This document shows positions 45,921-55,529 of a DNA stretch of 64,000 nucleotides, one piece after another. Made by a program: the position numbers and the translations under genes. Origin of the DNA: Mya arenaria (lineage: Eukaryota > Mollusca > Bivalvia > Myida > Myidae); NCBI RefSeq assembly GCF_026914265.1, contig NC_069135.1, forward strand, positions 62,176,738 to 62,240,737. The letters are read 5' to 3'. The notes under the pieces were generated by a model, which was given only the letters and a program-made list of their open reading frames with translations, was not told the DNA's origin and did not search any database. How positions within the stretch are numbered: position 1 is the stretch's first letter; each line of letters starts with the position of its first letter.

Positions 45921-48069
45921 ATGGATACAACATCAGGAAAACAACAAAAAAAACTCTAGCTACAAGGATGGACTTGAATTTTCTGATGGAATACGGTATG
46001 AAACGAAGTTGGATGTAATTGGTGGACTTGACCCCTATGACAGCAGCTTGAAGTGGTCAACAGATGTTGCCATTCTTCCTTCTGTTACCTATCCAGACAT
46101 TGTGAACTACCTGATATTCACTCCAAGTAGATTTAAGATTGATGATTTGAAAGCCTGGAAATCTTTAGAAGCTGTAATCCAATTGTGCTTTGGTTGGGTT
46201 CGAGAAAGAGGTGCCATAGACACAGCAGGGCATATCGTTGTGAAGACAAAGGTAATTAATGATATAAATTCCCTTAGCTAATGGTTATCAGTTATTGACT
46301 ACTATTAAAATATTTTTTAAGTAAACTCATGGTAAATAATTAAACTATATATATGAAGGAATATTTATTTAAGAACGCCCCCCGCCCCCTTGGTCTGGGG
46401 GTATATCGGGGATAGCTGGGGAAATGGGTCATGTTTTTACCTTCCAGGTGGCCCGACAGTGCTGGGTAAATGCTGTGGTCTTTGTGAACCATTCCAGCAT
46501 GGAAAACTATTTGGTTTCATATTCATTCAGTTTCTTATTTCTTCAGGTCCTGCATTCACAGAGGCTGCGAGAAAAGCCGCTACAACCATGGGTCATCGCA
46601 AAGCCAGATGGTGTTGTTGTTGCTGCCCATTGCAACTGCATGGCTGGTCTTGGCGAGGCGTGTACTCACATTGCAGCCCTATTGTTTTCTGTCATGGCTG
46701 CTGTGGAAGTAAGAGACTCTAAGTCTGTGACAGAAAGCAAATGCTGGTGGATACAGCCAACAGCTACAAAGGCGATCAACTATAAAGAAATAAGTGAGAT
46801 TGACTTCACATCAAAGAAATCCGCAGCCCGGAAAGTGACATCAACATCTGAAATGCCAGAGAAAACACCAACCACACGAAAGGCAAGCTTTCCGAAAGCC
46901 TCATATTCAGACTTAATGTCATTTTGTGAGAAAGCCCAACGGTTGCAGAAAAAACCTGGCCTTCTCTCTGTCATTGATCCTTTTGCTGATGAGTTCATCC
47001 CAAAAGCAGACAAACTTGACTTGCCAGAACAGTTGACAAAACTTCGTGATCCAGACCTCATCGGCAATGACACTACAACTGTTCTTTTGAAATGTTCCGA
47101 AGTTACAATTACTTGCACAGCTGAGCAAGCTGCAAATGTGGAAATGGAGACACGGCAACAGTCAAAATCTGGACTTTGGTTTAGATTTAGAGCTGGTCGG
47201 ATAACTGCTTCAAAAATGAAGGCTGCATGTGTAACCAACCCACTGAAGCCATCTGAAAGCCTTGTAAAGAGTATTTGCTACCCCGAAAGTAGCAGATTTG
47301 AAAACATTGCAACAAAGTGGGGTCTAAGTAATGAAAACAGAGCACGTGACCAGTTTGTAAAGCATGTGAGCCATGAGCACGAGGGAATGTGCATTTCAGA
47401 CTGTGGTTTTTTCATCAGCACAGACAGGCCATTTCTTGGGGCGTCACCTGACGGAATTCTCACATGTGCGTGTTGCGGCTCTGCCTGTGTGGAAGTTAAA
47501 TGCCCATATACAATAAGGGGTGATATCATTTCAGAGAGCAATTGTACATGCCTTGAAATCAAAGAAGGCCAGTTGACACTAAACCGGGAACACAGCTATT
47601 TCTACCAGGTTCAGACACAAATGGGAGTGTGTAAAATGGATGTTACTTACTTTGTAGTGTGGACCAGTAAGGATTTGTTTGTTGAGACAATTCCATTTGA
47701 CAAAAACTTCTATGAAAATATTTGTATGAAAGCTGACAATTTGTTCCAAATTGCTATACTGCCCGAGCTGGTAGCTAAAGTGTATACAACTCTGGTTGTT
47801 GACAAAAATGATCTAAACCAGTCTTTATGTACTCCTCTGCTCAAATCATCAGAAAACATCCAAAGCCCTGTCAAAATGATGAAAAACTTTATTGTGTGTG
47901 CAACCAGGTTGAGTTTGGTAAAATGATAGGTTGTGACAATGATGATTGTGAAATTGAGTGGTTTCATTATGGTTGTGTAAATATTGAAAGTGCTCCAGCT
48001 GGGAAATGGTTTTGCCATGTATGTAGGAAGCTGCCACAGTTTAAGCGCAGGCGTCTTGCTCGTCATTAA
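45921..48069 (+). pseudogene. SWIM-YqaJ-PHD protein of the ISL2EU element, two apparent frameshifts
   Basis: Exon 1 is 45921-46251 and exon 2 is 46547-48069. The junction KTK|VLHSQRL is in phase, with GT at 46252 and AG at 46545-46546. A SWIM-type zinc motif (HCNCMAGLGEACTHIAALLF) lies early in exon 2. A YqaJ-type nuclease domain follows (WFRFRAGRITASKM, GASPDGI, EVKCPY, QVQTQMG, supplying the Asp, Glu-x-Lys and Gln of the fold), then a C-terminal PHD finger (LYCVCNQ, CDNDDCEIEWFHYGCV, GKWFCHVC). It probably processes DNA during transposition and may read chromatin through the PHD. The start frame is out of phase with the body across an A8 run (45946-45953), and the PHD is in a different frame from the YqaJ domain (shift between 47812 and 47925). 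These could be real lesions or sequencing errors. Confidence 0.85.
46376..46495 (-). repeat. Fragment of the GC-rich MITE in the YqaJ intron
   Basis: The sequence from 'gggggtatatcggggatagc' to 'ctgtggtcttt' matches the reverse strand of 30135-30225 in the MITE at 29945-30254. It lies in the intron between 46252 and 46546, outside the inferred exons. It makes the plus-strand frame appear to start at 46424 with unrelated residues. Confidence 0.7.
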
Positions 48070-48627
48070 CTGGATCATTGTGTTGACTGTTTAATAAGTG
48101 AATTTGATCTATCATATGTAAATGTATTTCCAGAAGTTAACACATTCATGTACTTGCATTTGTTCTGTGACTGGCAAGTTTTTGATTATGTTTTATATGT
48201 ACAATAATAGTCAATTCTTAACATGTACAATTCACTTGTTATTGCTGCATTTCATACCTTACCAGTATAATTATTGTTCATTGAAAGATAAATGATTTCA
48301 AAAGTTTGTTTTCTTCTTTTTTATGCTTTCTTTGGTCACAGCCTGTGCAATTCAGGTAAATGTGGCTTTTGGTGCTCAAAGGTTGCAGAGTGCAAGTTTG
48401 AACAAGTTATAATGGCATTTAACAAGCATGCTTAGTACTGGTTCTACACGGAACATGTTCGAGAACGTTTTAAAATATTTGTCGTAAACCTGTTTGAGCT
48501 GTTAAAGACACCAAGGTTCCATGTTGAACAGTGAACACATGGTCAAGAATATCAGCAGGGTGTAACAACTAAGAGCAATAACAATACTAACATGATGTGC
48601 AAACAAACAACAACATGTAGTTCACTT
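48070..48627. other. Convergent intergenic region of the ISL2EU element
   Basis: The 3' ends of the two element genes face each other across about 560 bp. It is AT-rich with no open frame of note. Confidence 0.5.
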
Positions 48628-50519
48628 TTAATCAAATCCAACAACTGATGCATTTAGGTTAACTAATGCACAACACACATGGGCAATTTTGTCAAGTACA
48701 GTGAAATCATTTTTGCCCTTAAACATTAGAAATCTTATAGGCACAGTTCCATTTAAAAATGAATACTTTTGACGGACAGTCCCAATTACCCGTTCTACAT
48801 GAATTCGGACATTGGCAAGTTTTCTTGTTGATTCAATGTCTGCCGCTGACAGCTGATCTCTACCTTTTGTGAAAGCTGGTATGTTAACCGACGCTGCAAG
48901 TGAGCCAACACTTGTACTTATATCAAAACCTCGGTCAGCTAAGATCAAATCACCTGGAGACAGTTTATTCAAATACCCACAGTGTTCAGTTATATACTTG
49001 TCGCTGGTTCTACCACCCCAACCTTTTGAAATATAAGACACAATTCCTTGAGGCGTTATTCCTATAAGAAATTTAACTGTATGATGGTGTTTATAGGAGC
49101 TGTAGGTTTCTGCCGAAGCCTGTAAATTAGAAGGTTTTTCAATAAACACTTCAAAACAGTCTATAATGGAAACAACTTTCTTCCCAAAGTTTTTTCGAAA
49201 CTGCATTGGCATTGTCTTTTGTAACACTTCTCGCTGAGGCCAATGTACCATTGGGTGTAGTCTAGCAAACATGCAGTCCATTACATTGGTAAACACTCGT
49301 GACACTGTCGCCTGAGAAACACCAAATTCATATGCCAGGAACATCACTGACAAATTGAGTCTTAGTCTCATAAGAGTCATGATCAACATCTTGAACTGTG
49401 TCATAATAAGTGAAGATGGCAAATAGGAAAGGAGGTACTCAAACACCAACATCAGAGTTTCATGAGATGACAAACCGGTCAAGTGGTTCACCTTTTCATC
49501 ATTCCCTTCAAAGTCTTTCTCTGAGAACTTGTCTGATAGCTGAGACTTCAAGTGCTGATTTTGAGATTGGAGTGCTTCAATCTCATGTTTCATTCCCTTT
49601 ATGTACTGCCCGTTGATGTCTACTTGGGTTGAAGAACATGGAGTCTCAGAATCTTCATCCATTGGGCCTGTGTTTGTCAGCTCAGCTGAAACATCACATG
49701 AACAAAATAAGAAGTGCAACTAAAATTTATATAAAACACATAGGAAGTATAACAGCTGTACTATAACAATGACCATAACAGGTCAACTGAAGGTTATAAT
49801 GAGTGTTCCATTTGGCACAGGTTTAAATCCCACAACTTCACTGGTAACTATATTATATACCCTATGGTTAAGCCGTTATATACAGTATGCTGCTAAATTA
49901 CGTTGATTACCTGTGGCAAACTGGGACATATCTAATCTTCGCTGTATTCTGTCTTTCTGGCGATTGTAACGACTGGTAGACTGAGTTGTGCTGTCATTAT
50001 GGACTGGTGGTTTCGGTGTAGCACATCCCCTGAGGTTAATGGTAGGAATCCAGTCCAGATTGAGCTGATCGTACAGGTCTGCCCTCTTTCCTGAAGAATG
50101 AGGGAAACAGTCACATATATTTTTATTACTATCATACATGAACTTTTTCCTTGAATCATGAAATTGTAAATGTTTTTCTACAGTATTCATGAACTCAACT
50201 GGTAAGAGCTAAATATTTGTAATGATTCAGTGTATATATAATTAGTAACTGCATGAAAACATCTCTTGTGAATGTACTGCTAATCATTTGTAATATTCTT
50301 ACCTTTAACAAAATGAGCTGAACATATTCGGACATTATCTATGTTTTTGTTTTCAAAGCTCTGCCCAAGTTGTGCTAACCACTGTCGTCTCCGATTTGTA
50401 GATAGCCTCTCACATTCATCACCTTGATTTTTGATCACTGCAGGCATTCTGTAGTATTGTAAGTCTTTCTCGCGATCCTTTCTGTTCGAACAACCAATTA
50501 CTGAACACTTAATTACCAT
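48628..50519 (-). CDS. THAP-domain DDE transposase (ISL2EU), three exons
   Basis: Exons are 50519-50303, 50090-49911 and 49685-48628, with GT/AG borders and matching phases, for 484 aa with no internal stop. The start is the ATG at 50519 ([17 protein letters not shown]). The THAP zinc finger has CSVIGC near the N-terminus and ICSAHFVKG at the first exon end, and continues across the junction into [16 protein letters not shown] short coiled coil ([19 protein letters not shown]) is followed by a helix-turn-helix ([15 protein letters not shown]). The DDE_Tnp_4 catalytic core shows [12 protein letters not shown] (Asp), ILADRGFDI (Asp) and [11 protein letters not shown] (Glu). THAP binds the element ends and the DDE core cuts and joins DNA. 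All key residues are present, so the protein may be functional. Confidence 0.92.
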
Positions 50520-50626
50520 ATTTTGACATTTAAAGCCCCCGGGAACAAGATAATAATGACTTGTTGGTTTTGACAGTTCTCCTTGGTTACTCAGCTGTAG
50601 CGGAATAGTGTATGGCACTGCGCATG

Positions 50627-50645
50627 TGCCTCCAAGATGGCCGCC
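50627..50645 (-). promoter_or_regulatory. Subterminal block with a YY1-like motif, probable transposase promoter
   Basis: Reads 'tgcctccaagatggccgcc' on the plus strand and contains CAAGATGGC, the core of the metazoan YY1 consensus. It lies 108 bp upstream of the transposase ATG. The inverted twin at 45826-45844 lies about 77 bp upstream of the YqaJ-protein ATG. A promoter or initiator role is inferred from position and motif only. Confidence 0.4.
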
Positions 50646-50817
50646 GTGTAAATATTACGTAACGTGAAATTCGTCTATACTTCGTGGTGTACCATGTGCG
50701 ATTTGGCTAAGAAAATCTCGTTTTTATGAATAACTAATAAATCAGTTTGATTGGTTTCCCAGAGTACCAATGGAAATATGCACCGACACTCATACTAATG
50801 TTTACCCGTGTAAAAAG

Positions 50818-50896
50818 TACTCTTGCGAAAGCTGGAATTGAACGTTAGCCTTGTCACTATAAATGTTAAAACAGCGACTTAGACCACTCGCCTGTG
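50818..50896 (-). mobile_element. tRNA-Leu-like sequence (pseudo-tRNA or SINE head)
   Basis: On the minus strand it reads 'ggcgagtggtctaagtcgct', an A-box region resembling tRNA-Leu or tRNA-Ser, and about 40 nt later 'cgttcaattccagc', a degenerate B box with an A in place of G. The acceptor stem does not pair convincingly. Confidence 0.4.
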
Positions 50897-51867
50897 GAGA
50901 AAACTAATAATAAAGGGTTATTGAAGAGTATTTAGTTGTAAAATGCAATTTCTTTGAAAGAGGGGTTGTCTCTCCTGCCACTTGCATATTCATTAAAACG
51001 AGATTCTGTCAGTCCCTTTTCCCACGGTATGTATGGAGTGTAATAAAAGATAGTAAAATGATTTCCGACAATGGTCTAGGTGTATAAGTCAACCACTATT
51101 AAAGCAGAGTTATAATAAATAAGTCTTCGACAACATGAGTACCATGTCTTATTTCAATATCTTCAATGTTTGTTGAGTTAAGGCAAAGATTTACATTTCG
51201 CACAATGCCGATGACACCATCATCATTTATGGTTGATACTGACGCATATGATCTGTAGAAGGTGTCTGCACATTGTGTAGGCAACAACCATATATGCCCT
51301 ATAGGACGATGCTTTTCTGTAACAATCTTAAACTTGCTACAGCTACGAATCTTTTTAGACATCATACTCCCAAATACTAGTTACACGATTTCTTTAGGCC
51401 TACTCCCACTATTGGCAGTATTGCACCTTTTTAGAAAAATAACAAACTATATTCGCTGTCAATTTCATTCCGGTCTGTGAATTCGGGTTTTAATAAGATT
51501 TTTCAGCTTAATTGCATTGAAGGTTTAAACCCTTTGTATTTAAGATATTTTGAGTAATTCACCCCTAGCAAGTTATGAATTAAGTGTCCAGTCTGTGTTT
51601 GAGATCTGTGCAATGTCTTGTTTCAAACTAACAACTAAGACCCATTCTAGCCTTAAACATATTTTAGGGTCAAATATGTATGTTCTTAAGATCTGTGAAG
51701 TATCTTCATCTAAATAACCAACAATTTTATACTAGCTTGCCAATATATTTATGGCAAGTTTTATAATTTATTAGGGTCTGTGTTATTGCTCCTTGCAGTT
51801 TTCAAAATATATGGACAAACTGTATTGACCAAATAAATGTACAAATTTGCACCAGAAATGTTAAGTT
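50897..51867. other. Shared block before the zinc-finger exon copy
   Basis: From about 51100 it is collinear with 27050-27817, 57520-58200 and 63400-64000. An 88-codon minus-strand frame at 51099-51365 is open only in this instance; the others carry stops. No family was recognised, so it is not called as a gene. Confidence 0.45.
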
Positions 51868-52365
51868 TTAAATAAGTGTCTGATCAGTGTTAGAGATTTG
51901 TGCAGTTTCTGGGTCGACACAAAGCACATGAACAAACTGTGTACCACCTTCCCCCAGCGTGTCCACCCTCATGGCAGCTGATACCAGAACTGAGTGGAGG
52001 GCATCATAACCCCCGCCTCCTATCCCCACCCCCTCCTCAACAAGCAAGACCTGATCACCACCCCCAGAGGTGAGCAGCCCCTCTCCCGAGGTAAGGTACA
52101 CTGTATCCCCACCCTCAACCTGGACCGGGGTCCCTCCCAGTGCCCCCGAGTCATTTTCGTGCAACTGTATATGCTCTGCCTATTTTGATTGGTCTTCAAA
52201 CACAAAGTTACGGATATCACACACTTGGGGTTGGGCTACGGTTGTGTGAACAGTTAACATGTGGTCCTGAAGATCATCAGGCTGTGTAAATGCATCTCCG
52301 CACAGGTCACAAGAGTATTCGGCCTTGGTGTGCATGGCTTCATGTCTCTGGAGGGAAGCTGAAGG
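51868..52365 (-). pseudogene. Copy of the terminal zinc-finger exon (second)
   Basis: On the minus strand, after an AG acceptor ('ccttcag'), it reads SLQRHEAMHTKAEYSCDLCG and on to a finger ending HMLTVHTT. A second half-finger has lost a ligand (VCDIRN, Arg for Cys), and a TAG at 52180-52182 replaces the Trp codon. The Gly/Glu/Val-rich tail is then open to 51868 (ending ISNTDQTLI). It matches 28308-27818. No exons 5' to it were found nearby, so it is a partial duplicate and not a complete gene. Confidence 0.85.
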
Positions 52366-53129
52366 ATACAAAAAAGTTCAAAAACTCCGACAATAGCTTT
52401 AAATGAACAGTTGCTGTCTTTATTTTTGTTTTGTATTTAAGTATACCTTGTAGAAAATTATATACATAATAGACGTTCTAAGTAAATTTATTAGCTCCAT
52501 AATGCAGAAATCATACTTAGCTCAGAAAGTCCAAACCTTATTTTCAAAATAAAATTAAAACTTTTTAAGATTGGAGTTTTTTTATAGTCATCACTAACAA
52601 CACCAATCAGTCTGGTGTGATGTCTATTTGAGATATTTGAATATATATGCAAAATGTTACACATTAGAAAACACATTGGTATAAATGCCGATCTCTTAAA
52701 CCCTTAATTGGTGTGGTCATTTAAATTTACCCAAAATAATTTGAATGCGTTTAATATCACTTGTCTAACAGCCAGTAAATGCAAAATTACGGAGAATGTT
52801 TATAGTTCCCGACGATATATCCGATATGAAACGTGTATAGTGTCATCAAGTTCATACCTCTGGCATTAGGGGTCAATCGTTTTAAAAACAAGACAGACGA
52901 AGATGACAGCTGTAGGCAAAATGTTTATTAATTTATTGATCCAACAAAAACATCGAATATTCGAATACCGATTTTGACATTCGAATACCAAACGTTCGAT
53001 CGAATATTCGAATATTCGTTTGCATCCCAACTTAATTCATTTAGCTTTTTATAATCCTAAACACTTGATAGATGTGTTTTGAATTAAATGATTTTGGTAA
53101 TTGCTTATTACTATCGGAGAAACGCATGT
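52366..53129. other. Intergenic DNA with 'cgaatattcg' motifs
   Basis: Positions 52500-52680 match 58815-58960. Positions 52955-53025 carry repeated 'cgaatattcgaata' palindromes ending 'gtttgcatccc', which look like a transposon-end remnant. No gene was seen. Confidence 0.4.
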
Positions 53130-53280
53130 ACGTTGTTTGTATGCTTATGATACTCTGATTAGTGCATGGTATTCTGAGTAGTGAATGTGAATTGTTTAGA
53201 CCTTATAATTATCTGAAAAGTGTATGTATTCTGTGAAAAATCTTATGATAATCTGTGTATGTTATATATAGCGAAATTTA
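53130..53280. repeat. Remnant of the 40-bp minisatellite upstream of copy E
   Basis: Three to four diverged units ('cttatgatactctgattagtgcat', 'cttataattatctgaaaagtg', 'cttatgataatctgtgta'), much shorter than before A, B and D. Confidence 0.6.
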
Positions 53281-53972
53281 TTATGTATTTTAGTGCATAA
53301 GTATCATAAGCACTGCATTAACTCCTGTTTTAATCTGAATATTGTTTGCGAATTGAGTGCTATATCATCACTGTACAAACAATATTGAAACTTAAACGCC
53401 CTCACAGTTCTTGAGGCATCAAAAAGATAATGAAATTCAGCAACACTTCTTATGACTGAATTTTGGACATTGACCTTGCTACATGCAATCTTCTCAATGC
53501 AGCACAAATGAATGATTTTAAAATCCTACCATGAATGAGAAAGATATGGACCGGATTAAAACGGGATGGACCGACATACAAGACATAGTTCAGACGGTTG
53601 CTGTGATTTTGACCTCGAAGGATTAACGGAGCTTATCGCAACTAGGTCAATGAGTTTTCAGAAAATATGAAATCCATTTGTTGAAAATTGCTTTACATTG
53701 GGTTATACAGTTTATCAACAATACGATATTTTCGTTCGTTCGGGTACATGCCTTTATCTAATTTAAGTACTTTATCTCAACCCTGAAACAAGATTGTATA
53801 CGTTATCATTTTCAATTGTGGTGAACTTTATGCATGGACATTTCACCAAATATTAAACAGAACATTTGCAAGCGTTTAAATTTAATATGGGATGACAATA
53901 AAAACGTTTCCTAAGTGAGGAATTAACGTTCATACGACAGTTTATACATAGTTTATGGCTGGTTAGATCAAC

Positions 53973-55529
53973 ATGGCAACCGCGGATGTCTTAGATGATT
54001 ATTTATCAAAGAAGGACGACAACCTAAATTGTGAACCATGCAATGAATATCTCTGTCATGCATGTCTAGATGCGCACAGGAAACTACGTGTGTTGAAAAG
54101 CCATCATGTTAAAAGAGGAGAAGACATTCCAAGAATAAAGCCAAATAAACAAGCTCAATATCCCGCTGATAGCAACTGTCATGTACACACTGACAGTAAA
54201 ATAACATCGTTCTGCAAATCGCACAAGCAATTATGCTGTGACCAGTGTATGATTCTGGGGCATAAAGTTTGCACTGATGTTAAGGCCATCGGCGATTATT
54301 CCCAAGAATTCGTTAACAGCGATGATTATAAAACGGCTTTTCAGATGCTTAAGGGCTTGCAATCAGCATACACAACGAAAAAGAAAGAGGCAAACATGAA
54401 TCTTGAGGAAGTTGATCGTTAATACCACAAGGCAACTGAGACCTTCAAAGCTGAACTTGACAAAATCAATATATCAGATATAAGAACGTTAAAGGCTGTA
54501 GTCTCTACATATGATAGTGTTCTTGGCCAGCTTGGTTCCTGGTTCGAAAGTATCGACAAGCATAAAAACAACAATCAGGACAATGAACTCGCCATCCTTT
54601 TGTTGAGGTCAATAAGAGATGTAGATACGATCAAAGATAATATTCAAAGGTTATGTACCGACGTCAGTATTGTCAGATATGGCTTCGTGCCACATAAAAC
54701 ATCACTGCTTCGTCTAGTCAAAGCACCTTCTTTTGTTCAGACGATTACTATCAAACTTGAAAATGACGAAAACACATGTAACATCACAGACATTGCGTTG
54801 TTACGAGATAACCTGGTCTTATTTGCGGACTTCGATAATTTAAAACTAAAGTTATTCGATACTGGTAATTCTACTCTTGTTTCAAATGTCAAATTACAAA
54901 ATAACCCAAGGCGGATCTCAGTAACAGAGCACGGTGAAGCATACGTGGTATTTAGTGGCCAACCAAATATACTCCACCTGAAGTCACCCACGACATACCT
55001 AACCACATTTCGGGAGATAAACGTAAACGGGAAATGTTACGCCGTTGAATGTTTTAACAAAACCCTGAAAGTCCAGTGTTTGAACCCGGCCAAAACTATT
55101 GAAGTAGACGAAGATGGAAAACAAACCAGGGTTATCAGGAATGACTTAAGTAAGGAAACCACAGAAAATGGAGAACAGTTTGTTTCATCCCCACAATGGT
55201 CAACACAAGATCCAGCAACTGGGTCGATGTACGTTTCATGTAATAGCAAACATTCAATAACAGAAATAAAAAGTGACTGTAATGTTAAGTTACTTGTGAA
55301 GTCACACAAGCTGAATTGTCCTTATGACCTGTGCATGGATATTGATGGTTCAATCATCGTGTGTAGCTACGGTAGCAAGGATGTGTTTAGGGTGAAGAGG
55401 AATGGAGACATCCAGAGTGTTTTACCCCAACCTCTGGACTTTAACCCTAAGGCAGTAGCTCTTGATAAACGTACAAAGCGATTGTATATTGGTGGAAATT
55501 CTGATAAACTTTTTGAGTTCCAAATCTGA
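53973..55529 (+). pseudogene. TRIM-like copy E, one nonsense codon and a B-box 1 deletion
   Basis: One continuous frame from ATG 53973 to the stop at 55529, broken only by TAA at 54420-54422 where the others have TAT (family residue Tyr166, VDRYYHK). Sixteen codons between CEPC and NEYLC are deleted in frame, which removes the linker and one Cys pair of B-box 1, so that zinc finger should not fold normally. B-box 2, coil and the full propeller (ending KLFEFQI) are otherwise intact. As annotated it would make only a 149-aa B-box 2 protein. Whether it is a recent pseudogene, a null allele or a read-through gene cannot be told from the sequence. Confidence 0.88.

Larger units (their letters stand above)
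45781..50677. mobile_element. ISL2EU-type DNA transposon, about 4.9 kb
   Basis: The terminal inverted repeats are TAGAGGAATTTCACG (45781-45795) and, on the other strand, TAGACGAATTTCACG (50663-50677). A second perfect inverted block, GGCGGCCATCTTGGAGGCA, lies at 45826-45844 and 50627-50645. TA flanks both ends (45779-45780 and 50678-50679), taken as the target duplication. It carries two convergent genes, a SWIM-YqaJ-PHD protein (+) and a THAP/DDE_Tnp_4 transposase (-). That gene pair defines the ISL2EU group, a relative of PIF/Harbinger. The near-perfect ends and open transposase suggest a fairly recent insertion. Confidence 0.88.

Noticed and set aside
46424..46546. Apparent N-terminal extension of the YqaJ protein
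   Set aside because: Intron sequence (part of a GC-rich MITE) that happens to be open; the in-phase splice KTK|VLHSQRL gives the expected protein.
51099..51365. 88-codon minus-strand frame as a new gene
   Set aside because: Three paralogous blocks carry stops in the same frame, and no family or exon borders were recognised.
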